Assembly (NCBI GenBank): GCA_945865355.1
Contig: CAMBDN010000045.1
Coordinates: forward strand, 1-13,387
Origin: Legionella genomosp. 1
GTDB taxonomy: Bacteria; Pseudomonadota; Gammaproteobacteria; Legionellales; Legionellaceae
DNA length: 13,387 bases
Direction: 5' to 3'
Shown here in pieces: positions 7,582-13,387 of this stretch; within the stretch, counting starts at the first letter, position 1; every line of letters starts with the position of its first letter. The notes beneath the pieces were generated by a model that was given only the letters and a program-made list of their open reading frames with translations, searched no databases and had not been told where the DNA came from. A program made the translations under genes and the position numbers.

Positions 7582-8672
7582 AAACATGAATTGCCACAAT
7601 GATGAATACCTTCATATAGAGCCATTGCCATAATACGACTCGCTGCACCACCACCTCCATATAACATTTGATTATCCATCACAGGTGCTGAGTACATCTT
7701 ATATATAGAGGAAACAATCTCATCGACATTCGTCCCTGCTAAACAGTTAACACCGCTCTCAACAAGTTCAACCCACTCAGTTTCATGACGCGTTGTCACA
7801 CAAGGTTTCCCCATGAAAAAGGCCTCTTTTTGTAATCCACCACTATCGGTCACCACTAAATTGCAGTGCTTTAACAACCAAAGCATTTGTAAATAACTGA
7901 CTGGATCAATCAACGTTAAGTAGCTTGTATCTAAATGCGCTGCAGCAAAGCATTTTTTTGTCCTAGGGTGAACTGGCATAATAACAGGTATATCCCTCGC
8001 AATTGTATTTAACGCACTAATAATATTTGATAATTTTTTGATATCACTGGTGTTTTCTTTACGATGTAATGTAAAAACAATGAAAGATTCATTTATCATC
8101 AGATTAGGTATTTCGGTCGCTTTATTTTGATAAAATAAAGCGACATCTTGCATAACATCGCCTGCCTGTTTAATTTTAGCAATGCTTATTCCTTCACTCA
8201 AAAGATTTTTTGAGGCCTCGGCTGTGGGTGTAAATAACAAATTACTTATATGATCAGTTAAAACACGATTGATTTCCTCAGGCATTGCTCGATTGAAGGA
8301 GCGTAATCCTGCTTCAATATGCATCACAGGAACACCTAATTTTGACGCAGCTATAGCGCCAGCTAAAGTTGAGTCAGTATCTCCATAGACAAACAACCAC
8401 TCAAATTTATCCTTTAGCAAAATCTTTTCTATGCCTTCAATCATTCTGCCGGTGTTTGCACCATGGGTTCCACCCCCAATTCCTAAATTATAATGTGGGG
8501 TAGGTATTTCAAGCTCAGAAAAAAACACATCACTCATGCCCTCATCATAGTGTTGCCCTGTGTGCACAAGAATTTCCTGTATTTCGCTGGCATAGTCTTC
8601 TTTAATGCATCGCGATATGGCTGATGCTTTAATAAATTGTGGGCGAGCACCGATAACGGTTGCTATCTTCAT
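7578..8672 (-). CDS. wbpI: UDP-GlcNAc3NAcA 2-epimerase (WbpI type)
   Basis: The 364-aa protein belongs to the non-hydrolysing UDP-GlcNAc 2-epimerase family (WecB/WbpI): GARPQFIKA (8-16), HTGQHYD (37-43), GDTDSTLAG (97-105), HIEAGLRS (118-125), PEEINR (131-136) and a C-terminal TDSGGLQKEA followed by TRHETEWVEL. Length is normal. In the P. aeruginosa O5 pathway WbpI inverts C2 of UDP-GlcNAc3NAcA to give UDP-ManNAc3NAcA. WecB-like activity on UDP-GlcNAc is the alternative, but the presence of wbpA, B, D and E immediately upstream favours the WbpI assignment. The ATG overlaps the wbpE stop as ATGA, and its own stop overlaps the lhgO-like start in the same way. Confidence 0.9.
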   Translation of the reverse strand: MKIATVIGARPQFIKASAISRCIKEDYASEIQEILVHTGQHYDEGMSDVFFSELEIPTPHYNLGIGGGTHGANTGRMIEGIEKILLKDKFEWLFVYGDTDSTLAGAIAASKLGVPVMHIEAGLRSFNRAMPEEINRVLTDHISNLLFTPTAEASKNLLSEGISIAKIKQAGDVMQDVALFYQNKATEIPNLMINESFIVFTLHRKENTSDIKKLSNIISALNTIARDIPVIMPVHPRTKKCFAAAHLDTSYLTLIDPVSYLQMLWLLKHCNLVVTDSGGLQKEAFFMGKPCVTTRHETEWVELVESGVNCLAGTNVDEIVSSIYKMYSAPVMDNQMLYGGGGAASRIMAMALYEGIHHCGNSCL

Positions 8673-9781
8673 GTTGTTATCCTACTCAGGACATTAGCAA
8701 TTGTATTTTGTGTCTGCTTTTCAAGATAAGGATGCATAGGCAAACTCATAACCAGCGCGGCTGCGGTATTGGCGCTATCTAATGAACCCGATACACGACT
8801 TATTTTTTCATATCCAGGTTGTTGGTGTAACGGTACGGGATAATGGATTGCCGTTGGTATGTTTTCTTTTTTGAGTTGCTCACAAAGAACATCACGATTT
8901 TTTACAAAGACGGTGAATTGACCCCATACACAAGTACGGTCGGGCAGAGTGGCTGGTAGCGTTATCCCTTTTAAAGGGCGAAGTAACTCTTGGTAATATT
9001 GGCCCGCCTCAATGCGTCGCTCGATTTCCCAATCAAATTGAGTGAGCTTGGCAAGGACGATGGCGCACTGGATTGTATCCATGCGGCCACCGACCCCAAT
9101 TCGGGTATGATGATAGCGTCTTTCTTGTCCATGTATACGAATTTCTCTCATGGCTGTAGCCAAATCGGAATTATTAGTGAATATGGCGCCACCATCACCA
9201 TAGCAGCCTAAAGTCTTGCTAGGAAAAAAACTAGTGCATCCGATTGTTGATAAATTGCAGGATTTTTTTTCCTTATAGGTTGCACCAAAACTTTGAGCCG
9301 CATCTTCAATTACCGGAATATTTCCGTGTTTTGCAGCGATAGCATTGATTTCATCCATATCAGCTGCTTGCCCATATAGGGAAACAGGCATGATGGCTTT
9401 TGTTTTAGAGGTGATTGCTTGTTCAATTAATGTTGCGTTGATATTGCAGGTATCCTGATTGATATCAACAAAAACAGGTGTCGCGCCTAATAAGGCAATA
9501 ACTTCTGCCGTAGCTGCAAAGGTAAAAGGGGTTGTAATAACCTCATCACCTGCTTTGAGACCGAGCGCCATTAATGAAATCAAAAGAGCTTCTGTTCCTG
9601 AAGCAACCGTAATACAGTGCGTGGCACCTGAGTAGGTTTGCAGTTGATTTTCAAGCTCTTGCACTTCGGGGCCCATGATGTACTGCCCATGATCAAGCAC
9701 TGTTTGAATTCGATGATTAATGATTTCTTTGAGCGACGCGTATTGTGCTTTTAAATCGATAAATTCTATTTTTTCGCTCAT
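8669..9781 (-). CDS. wbpE: PLP-dependent aminotransferase WbpE (DegT/DnrJ/EryC1 family)
   Basis: The 370-aa product is a sugar aminotransferase. The PLP lysine is K189 in FFPSKTLG; VIEDAAQ places D160 against the pyridine nitrogen; SGTEALL (61-67) contacts the phosphate; HGQYIMGPEV (31-40) is the family N-terminal block. WbpE transfers an amino group from glutamate to the 3-keto sugar formed by WbpB, giving UDP-GlcNAc3NA and 2-oxoglutarate. The start at 9781 (MSEKIEFIDLKAQY) is preferred over the in-frame ATG at 9793 because family members start close to the FIDLKAQY block, the ATG overlaps the wbpD stop as ATGA, and AAGGA lies 11 bases upstream, whereas it abuts the earlier ATG. Codons near residues 171-174 contain a run of eight adenines (9263-9270). 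Confidence 0.93.
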   Translation of the reverse strand: MSEKIEFIDLKAQYASLKEIINHRIQTVLDHGQYIMGPEVQELENQLQTYSGATHCITVASGTEALLISLMALGLKAGDEVITTPFTFAATAEVIALLGATPVFVDINQDTCNINATLIEQAITSKTKAIMPVSLYGQAADMDEINAIAAKHGNIPVIEDAAQSFGATYKEKKSCNLSTIGCTSFFPSKTLGCYGDGGAIFTNNSDLATAMREIRIHGQERRYHHTRIGVGGRMDTIQCAIVLAKLTQFDWEIERRIEAGQYYQELLRPLKGITLPATLPDRTCVWGQFTVFVKNRDVLCEQLKKENIPTAIHYPVPLHQQPGYEKISRVSGSLDSANTAAALVMSLPMHPYLEKQTQNTIANVLSRITT

Positions 9782-10338
9782 AATGCGGTACATCCTTCTT
9801 CGCTAATTTGGTACGTGGAACCACAGTGACAATGTACAGTGCCTTTATCTATAAGACGATTTGCACAACGACACATCCAGCCAGAATGTTTTGCTGGAAC
9901 GCCAAGCACTAGTTCAAAGGGCTTAACATCACGATTAACAACAGCCCCTGCACCTACAAATGCATATTCGCCAATAGTAACCCCACACACAATCGTGCAA
10001 TTGGCCCCAAGGGTTGCGCCACGGCGAACCGTTGTTTGTTTATATTCATTTTTACGAGTAATTGCAGCGCGTGGATTGTAAACATTGGTGAACACCATAC
10101 TGGGTCCGCAAAAGACATCATCTTCCAAGCGCACAGCATCATAGATGGATACATTATTTTGAATTTTTACGTTGTTTCCAATGACAACGTCATTAGCAAC
10201 AAAAACATTTTGTCCTAATGAGCAAGCATTTCCAATTTGTGCCCCAGCGCACACGTGCGTCCAGTGCCAAACACGCGTATTGTCGCCAATTTTGGCACCA
10301 GTATCTATGATTGCTGAAGGGTGAATATTGATTGTCAT
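9778..10338 (-). CDS. wbpD: N-acetyltransferase WbpD (left-handed beta-helix)
   Basis: The 186-aa product consists largely of hexapeptide repeats (for example IHPSAIIDTGAKIGDN, GATLGANCTIVCGVTIGEYA), the signature of left-handed beta-helix acyltransferases that form trimers and bind acetyl-CoA between subunits. GAGAVVNRDVKPFELVLGVP (129-148) is the usual closing segment of the helix. The C-terminus carries four cysteines in CRC (156-158) and CHC (170-172), a possible small metal-binding ribbon. WbpD acetylates the 3-amino group of UDP-GlcNAc3NA to UDP-GlcNAc3NAcA. The start at 10338 (MTINIHPSAI) leaves 1 base after the wbpB stop and matches the short N-terminus of the family; an upstream in-frame ATG at 10374 would add 12 residues that do not look like the fold. 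Confidence 0.92.
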   Translation of the reverse strand: MTINIHPSAIIDTGAKIGDNTRVWHWTHVCAGAQIGNACSLGQNVFVANDVVIGNNVKIQNNVSIYDAVRLEDDVFCGPSMVFTNVYNPRAAITRKNEYKQTTVRRGATLGANCTIVCGVTIGEYAFVGAGAVVNRDVKPFELVLGVPAKHSGWMCRCANRLIDKGTVHCHCGSTYQISEEGCTAL

Positions 10339-10339
10339 A

Positions 10340-11401
10340 TTAATAATCCAAGGGTAATGCAATGCGCTTGCCATCTCGGGCAGATAGATAAGCGGCGATT
10401 AACACTTCCAGTGACTTAAGACCCTCTCGGCCATCCGTATGAGGTGTCGCTTCACCCCGTAGAACGTCTATCACATTTTCATAATAGAGTTTATGACCAA
10501 AACCATAGACACTGCCAGTAGTGTAATTAGCTTGTTGGATCGTTTCATCCGCTTTATTCGGGGTTTCAAATTCCCATTGCTGAATTTCATTGACAGCAAC
10601 ACCGCCAATACGAACGGTTCCTTTCTCGCCGAGGATAGTGATGCTTCCTTCTAAGTTTTTGGGATACGTCAACATCGTCACATTAACAGAGCCAAGTGCG
10701 CCTGAACGCCACTTAACGCTCATGACCCCTGTATCTTCGACTTCAATACGACGGGCCAGCGTACCGGTATAAGCCTGAACACTCTCTATTGGACCAATTA
10801 GCCAATCCAGCAGGTCGATATAATGACTTGCTTGATTCATAAAAGCACCGCCATCAAATTCCCAGGTTCCTCGCCAACGCGCGCTATCATAATACTCTTG
10901 GGGTCTTGTCCAAAACACATTGACGTTAACCATATAAATTTTACCAAAACGATGTTCATCAATGGCGTTTTTGAGAAGTTGCAAGGGTGGGTTACGGCGA
11001 TTTTGTTTTACAACAAACAAATGCACATTGGCTTCGTCACACGCTTTTACCATGCGAACACCATCATGCCATCTTGTGGCCATGGGTTTTTCCGTAACAA
11101 CATGACGGCCCGATGCTGCTACCTCAATAGCTTGGATTGAATGAAGACCGCTTGGTGTTGTAAGCACGACAATATCGGCATTTGTGTCATCAAGCAGTGC
11201 GGGAAGCGTTGTGTACGCCTTTGCTTGCGTTTGTGTTGCAGCCTTATCGAGCGCTTCGGGATCAATATCACAGACACTGACAATTTCTGCATTGTCTGCA
11301 TAGGATTGAATGGCATCAAAATGATTTTTAGCAATTCGACCACATCCTACAATAGCGAAGCGTATTTTACGATCACGGATAGGCGGTAAAGAGTGTCGCA
11401 T
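10340..11401 (-). CDS. wbpB: UDP-GlcNAcA 3-dehydrogenase WbpB (Gfo/Idh/MocA family)
   Basis: The 353-aa protein has an N-terminal Rossmann domain with FAIVGCGRIAKNHF (15-28), the family EKP motif at 104-106 (TEKPMA), and a C-terminal alpha/beta domain with FDGGAFMNQASHYIDLLDWL holding the catalytic-type histidine. WbpB/WlbA oxidises C3 of UDP-GlcNAcA; the P. aeruginosa enzyme keeps its NAD(H) bound and is reoxidised by 2-oxoglutarate, which becomes 2-hydroxyglutarate. This matters here because an LhgO-like gene lies downstream. The ATG follows the wbpA stop by 3 bases, with AAGG 9 or so bases upstream. GC content is visibly higher than in the left half of the operon (two sampled 60-base lines: 45-50 %). 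Confidence 0.93.
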   Translation of the reverse strand: MRHSLPPIRDRKIRFAIVGCGRIAKNHFDAIQSYADNAEIVSVCDIDPEALDKAATQTQAKAYTTLPALLDDTNADIVVLTTPSGLHSIQAIEVAASGRHVVTEKPMATRWHDGVRMVKACDEANVHLFVVKQNRRNPPLQLLKNAIDEHRFGKIYMVNVNVFWTRPQEYYDSARWRGTWEFDGGAFMNQASHYIDLLDWLIGPIESVQAYTGTLARRIEVEDTGVMSVKWRSGALGSVNVTMLTYPKNLEGSITILGEKGTVRIGGVAVNEIQQWEFETPNKADETIQQANYTTGSVYGFGHKLYYENVIDVLRGEATPHTDGREGLKSLEVLIAAYLSARDGKRIALPLDY

Positions 11402-11404
11402 AGT

Positions 11405-12745
11405 TTAAGCCCTTATAATGGAGTCCGTTACTTCAGAATACCGACCACGGCAATCAATGATCAATTTGGCATGTTGCTTTAAGCAGGAATAATCAAATTT
11501 ATCGTGATCTGTGGCTAAAACAACGCAGTCGTAAGTGATTAAATTATCTGGGCTAAGTGCCACACTTGATAAATCAAAATGATGCTCACGCATTTGGGGG
11601 AAAGAAGGTACATGTGGATCGCTATAAGAAACATTGGCACCCAAATCCTGAAGCTTCTCCATAATCACAACGGAGGGAGATTCACGCATGTCATCAACAT
11701 TTTTTTTGTAGGCAATCCCTAAAATTAGTATTCGACTCCCTGATACAGCTTTTTGTCTTGCGTTGAGAGCTAAAATAATTTTTGAAACAACATAATCAGG
11801 CATCGATGCATTAATTTCTCCCGCTAATTCAATGAAACGGGTATGTATGCCATACTCGCGTGCTTTCCAGGTTAAATAGAAAGGATCGATTGGGATGCAA
11901 TGCCCACCAAGGCCTGGCCCAGGTTGATAGGCTACGAAGCCGAACGGCTTTGTAGCTGCCGCACGTATTGCCTCGTGTATATCGATGCCCATTTTGTCAG
12001 CCACGATTTTCATCTCATTAACTAGGCCAATATTCACTGCGCGATGAATGTTTTCTAATATTTTTGTAAGCTCAGCCACACGGGTAGAGCTTACTGGAAC
12101 AACTTGGTCCACAATATTGCTGTAAAAGCTAATACCTACTTCAAGACAAGCCGGCGTAAATCCACCGCATACTTTGGGGATGGTGCGTGTAGTAAAATTA
12201 GGGTTTCCTGGATCTTCGCGCTCTGGGGAGAAGACAAGAAAAATGTCCTCTCCAATTTTTAGACCTCGAGACTCAACTCTCGGAGCCAACTCTTCATCGG
12301 TTGTTCCTGGGTATGTTGTGCTCTCAAGACAGAGCATTTGTCCAGGCCGAAGATAAGGAAGTAGAGCGTCAACTGTGTCTGTGATAAAATGTAGGTCTGG
12401 TTCACGATATTTATTGAGCGGCGTTGGAACACAGAGGATAAGAATATCCGCTTCTAAGGCTTGAGAAAAATCACACGTTGCTTGAAATGTTCCTGAGTTC
12501 CTGAGTTCCTGAGTTCCTGACGAATACATCAGAATACGGTCATCAGGGATGTGTTCAATATAGCTTTTTCCTTTAGACAAAGCGGTTACTTTGTCCTCGC
12601 TTATATCAAATCCTATAACGTTGTAACCTGCTTCACAGCAGCGAAGGAGTAATGGTAACCCCACGTATCCCAGTCCAACAATGCCTACCATAGCATTTTT
12701 TCTTTCAATTCGCTGAATCAAATCGTTTTTTTGTAAAGCTAACAT
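11405..12745 (-). CDS. wbpA: UDP-N-acetylglucosamine 6-dehydrogenase WbpA, with an internal octamer repeat
   Basis: This 446-aa nucleotide-sugar dehydrogenase oxidises UDP-GlcNAc at C6 to UDP-GlcNAcA, the first committed step of the pathway. It has the NAD motif GIVGLGYVGLPL (21-32), CVPTPLNKYREPDL (105-118), FSPERE (172-177) and the active-site block GLGGHCIPIDPFYL with nucleophile Cys283. The N-terminal helix before the Rossmann motif (ERKNAMVGIVG) is normal for WbpA, supporting the start at 12745; AAGGA is 11 bases upstream, a slightly long spacing. Residues 76-86 are encoded by four copies of an octamer; compared with the usual family pattern (about one copy's worth of residues between the PDDRI helix and FQATCDF), this is an extra eight residues, T-Q-E-L-R-N-S-G. 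It is the first gene of the operon. Confidence 0.95.
   Translation of the reverse strand: MLALQKNDLIQRIERKNAMVGIVGLGYVGLPLLLRCCEAGYNVIGFDISEDKVTALSKGKSYIEHIPDDRILMYSSGTQELRNSGTFQATCDFSQALEADILILCVPTPLNKYREPDLHFITDTVDALLPYLRPGQMLCLESTTYPGTTDEELAPRVESRGLKIGEDIFLVFSPEREDPGNPNFTTRTIPKVCGGFTPACLEVGISFYSNIVDQVVPVSSTRVAELTKILENIHRAVNIGLVNEMKIVADKMGIDIHEAIRAAATKPFGFVAYQPGPGLGGHCIPIDPFYLTWKAREYGIHTRFIELAGEINASMPDYVVSKIILALNARQKAVSGSRILILGIAYKKNVDDMRESPSVVIMEKLQDLGANVSYSDPHVPSFPQMREHHFDLSSVALSPDNLITYDCVVLATDHDKFDYSCLKQHAKLIIDCRGRYSEVTDSIIRA
12489..12520 (-). repeat. Four perfect tandem copies of an 8-bp unit inside wbpA
   Basis: On the coding strand the unit TCAGGAAC occurs four times without a mismatch, starting exactly at codon 76. 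Eight is not a multiple of three, so a change of one unit shifts the frame. With three copies the frame meets TGA after 88 residues; with five copies it meets TAG after 99 residues; one, four or seven copies stay in frame. The three extra copies (24 bases) fall in a non-conserved loop between conserved segments, which fits expansion of one ancestral copy kept in frame by selection. Confidence 0.95.
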
Positions 12746-12783
12746 CTCAACATAAATCCTTATAATCCATATAAATAAACTCT

Positions 12784-12808
12784 AAACTATCGATTTTTAT
12801 GATAGTTT
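12784..12808. repeat. Inverted repeat AAACTATC-N9-GATAGTTT
   Basis: Perfect 8-bp arms at 12784-12791 and 12801-12808 around a 9-base AT-rich centre, 38 bases upstream of the wbpA ATG. It could be an operator or a weak leader hairpin. It is GC-poor, so a strong intrinsic terminator is unlikely. Confidence 0.6.
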
Positions 12809-12822
12809 TCCATACACTATTA

Positions 12823-12913
12823 TTGGCAGTTGGCAGTTGGCAGTTGGCAGTTGGCAGTTGGCAGTTGGCAGTTGGCAGTTGGCAGTTGGCAGTTGGCAGT
12901 TGGCAGTTGGCAG
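12823..12913. repeat. Heptamer tandem array, 13 perfect copies of TTGGCAG
   Basis: Ninety-one bases made of 13 identical head-to-tail units TTGGCAG on the plus strand (CTGCCAA on the operon strand), with no mismatch. The array ends 78 bases upstream of the wbpA start codon and has no unique spacers, so it is a simple-sequence repeat (VNTR), not CRISPR. If the promoter at 13038-13009 is used, the array lies in the transcribed leader; if transcription starts nearer the gene, it lies upstream of the promoter. Its perfection suggests recent expansion and probably variable copy number. Confidence 0.98.
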
Positions 12914-12926
12914 AATTGTACGCTTT

Positions 12927-12944
12927 ATTCGTAGAAAAACGAAT
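12927..12944. repeat. Inverted repeat ATTCGT-N6-ACGAAT
   Basis: Perfect 6-bp arms (12927-12932 and 12939-12944) around a 6-base A-rich centre, 13 bases to the right of the heptamer array. It could form a small leader hairpin or be a protein-binding site. It is short enough to occur by chance. Confidence 0.4.
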
Positions 12945-13008
12945 GCCTGTAAAATAATCTACCTTCCAATGCCTAAGTACTGTCTATCGCTGCCTCAAAC
13001 TTTTTTGT

Positions 13009-13038
13009 ATCCTACTGTCCCATAGGGGCTTTCGTCAA
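13009..13038 (-). promoter_or_regulatory. Candidate sigma-70-type promoter for the operon
   Basis: On the minus strand, TTGACG (13038-13033, 5 of 6 to the -35 consensus) is followed after 18 bases by TAGGAT (13014-13009, 4 of 6 to the -10 consensus). An AT-rich palindrome lies directly upstream and overlaps the first three bases of the -35. Transcription would start near 13002 and give a leader of about 255 bases containing the heptamer array. No better match was seen between the array and wbpA; a weaker TTTAGA-16-TATAAG pair close to the ATG would leave almost no leader. Confidence 0.35.
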
Positions 13039-13059
13039 GAAAAAATTCATTTTTTCTTG
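13036..13059. repeat. AT-rich 24-bp palindrome beside the candidate -35 box
   Basis: The arms CAAGAAAAAAT (13036-13046) and ATTTTTTCTTG (13049-13059) are perfect complements around a 2-base centre. The A and T tracts lie just upstream of the TTGACG on the minus strand, where an UP element or an operator would be expected. A hairpin in RNA is possible, but the GC content is low for a terminator. Confidence 0.65.
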
Positions 13060-13243
13060 GAATACCTCGTAATGGCTTGGTGTGACGTTACGTCGAATAC
13101 GCATCTTAATGCTTTTTCTAGCTATTTATTTTTGGTGTAAAAGTTAGCTGATCTGAACCCGCAGCACCCGGCTGAAAATCGCATGAGCAATGGCTGGATG
13201 AGCTATGGAAAATGGCAATAACCCCACTGTTTTAAGTCAATTC

Positions 13244-13387
13244 GGCTCTTCTGCGCATCTGTAGGTAGTAGAACCCGCGCTGGATAAGGGTTAGAATGCG
13301 GCATCTAAATTAAAATGTCGCGGAAATAATGAGTCAAATCACCCTTCCATTGGATATAAAGTCGCTTGAAGTTGTCTCGCAACGTAT
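13244..13387 (+). mobile_element. Left end of an insertion sequence, probably ISL3 family (continues past window)
   Basis: GGCTCTTCTGCGCATCTGTA at 13244-13263 matches my recollection of the GGCTCTTC-type terminal inverted repeats of ISL3-family elements such as IS31831, and a plus-strand open frame begins 85 bases inside it and runs off the edge. The eight bases before it (GTCAATTC, 13236-13243) would be the target duplication. The other end is outside the window, so neither the second repeat nor the duplication can be checked. Confidence 0.5.
13329..13387 (+). CDS. Probable transposase, first 19 codons (runs off right edge)
   Basis: An ATG at 13329 opens a frame MSQITLPLDIKSLEVVSQR that is still open at the window edge; an in-frame stop at 13311-13313 shows this ATG is the first possible one. 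The ITLPLDI..LEV pattern looks like the N-terminus of ISL3-type transposases just before their zinc-binding segment, but nineteen residues are too few for a firm call. No strong ribosome-binding sequence is present (GCGGAAAT upstream). It is the only gene here on the plus strand, divergent from the polysaccharide operon. Confidence 0.45.
   Translation, partial: MSQITLPLDIKSLEVVSQR

Larger units (their letters stand above)
12746..13243. other. Non-coding control region upstream of wbpA
   Basis: About 500 bases without a credible gene lie between the wbpA start and the insertion-sequence end. They hold a heptamer tandem array (12823-12913), two inverted repeats (12784-12808, 12927-12944), a longer palindrome (13036-13059), a candidate promoter (13038-13009) and a small perfect GACGT-T-ACGTC palindrome (13084-13094). 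Open frames here are under about 26 codons apart from one that merely reads through the heptamers. No JUMPstart/ops element (GGCGGTAG) was seen. Confidence 0.7.

Noticed and set aside
7582..7599. lhgO-like starts at 7587 or 7599
   Set aside because: The ATGA overlap at 7581 matches other junctions, and the flavin-binding strand begins a few residues later as usual.
10339..10374. Longer wbpD start at 10374
   Set aside because: The 12 extra residues do not resemble the beta-helix N-terminus and overlap wbpB; ATG at 10338 fits the family.
1143..12356. Various antisense open frames of 60-105 codons within the operon genes
   Set aside because: They lie opposite well-supported conserved genes and show no domains or ribosome-binding sites.
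12784..12808. Intrinsic terminator upstream of wbpA
   Set aside because: The stem is AT-rich with no GC core, and the T-run is short on either strand.
12823..12913. Possible CRISPR array
   Set aside because: Units are 7 bases, directly adjacent, with no spacers, and no cas genes are present.
12823..12935. TTGGCA units as plus-strand -35 boxes
   Set aside because: No -10-like hexamer lies 16-18 bases after the last unit, and no gene follows in that direction before the insertion sequence.
12837..13025. Plus-strand open frame reading AVGSWQL repeats
   Set aside because: The peptide repeat is just the heptamer array read as codons (three units make seven residues); the rest has no domain-like content and no convincing ribosome-binding site.
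13142..13222. Short frame after a TAA ending in SNGWMSYGKWQ, considered as a broken gene or transposase tail
   Set aside because: About 26 codons with no recognisable motif; could be chance.

Overview
The window is almost entirely one surface-polysaccharide (O-antigen type) biosynthesis and export operon. Every recognisable gene except one at the right edge lies on the minus strand and is read from about 12745 leftwards off the left edge. The DNA is AT-rich, and the protein set (WbpA/B/D/E/I-type sugar enzymes plus a Wzm/Wzt ABC exporter) is of proteobacterial LPS type. I infer a gammaproteobacterium, possibly Legionella or a relative, but nothing in the window fixes the genus.

Layout in the order of transcription: (i) Right edge, plus strand: the start of an insertion sequence, probably ISL3 family, with a terminal-repeat-like end at 13244 and the first 19 codons of a probable transposase at 13329. 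(ii) 12746-13243: a non-coding control region with a candidate promoter beside an AT-rich palindrome, two small inverted repeats and 13 perfect tandem copies of a heptamer (12823-12913). (iii) 12745-7578: wbpA, wbpB, wbpD, wbpE, wbpI, a complete set for making UDP-2,3-diacetamido-2,3-dideoxy-D-mannuronic acid from UDP-GlcNAc. (iv) 7581-3467: a FAD oxidoreductase of the L-2-hydroxyglutarate oxidase type, an NAD-dependent sugar epimerase/dehydratase, and an AsnB-type glutamine amidotransferase that starts with GTG. (v) 3425-1195: the ABC exporter wzm-wzt, with a long Wzt carrying a C-terminal domain. (vi) 1202-303: a methyltransferase with an N-terminal coiled coil. (vii) 297 to the left edge: the first 99 codons of a probable glycosyltransferase.

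How the genes fit together: WbpA oxidises C6 of UDP-GlcNAc; WbpB oxidises C3, WbpE aminates it and WbpD acetylates it; WbpI inverts C2. The amidotransferase probably turns the C6 carboxylate into an amide, and the epimerase may give another configuration. WbpE turns glutamate into 2-oxoglutarate, and WbpB-type enzymes can use 2-oxoglutarate to recycle NAD+, releasing 2-hydroxyglutarate. The LhgO-like enzyme could oxidise this back, and the amidotransferase regenerates glutamate from glutamine, so the cluster may contain its own cofactor and by-product recycling loop. The polymer would leave through Wzm/Wzt, with the methyltransferase possibly adding the end cap read by the Wzt C-terminal domain.

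The most striking sequence signal is four perfect tandem copies of an octamer inside wbpA (12489-12520). They look like an in-frame 24-bp expansion of one ancestral copy. Gain or loss of one unit gives an early stop, so the first gene of the operon is a candidate phase-variable switch.
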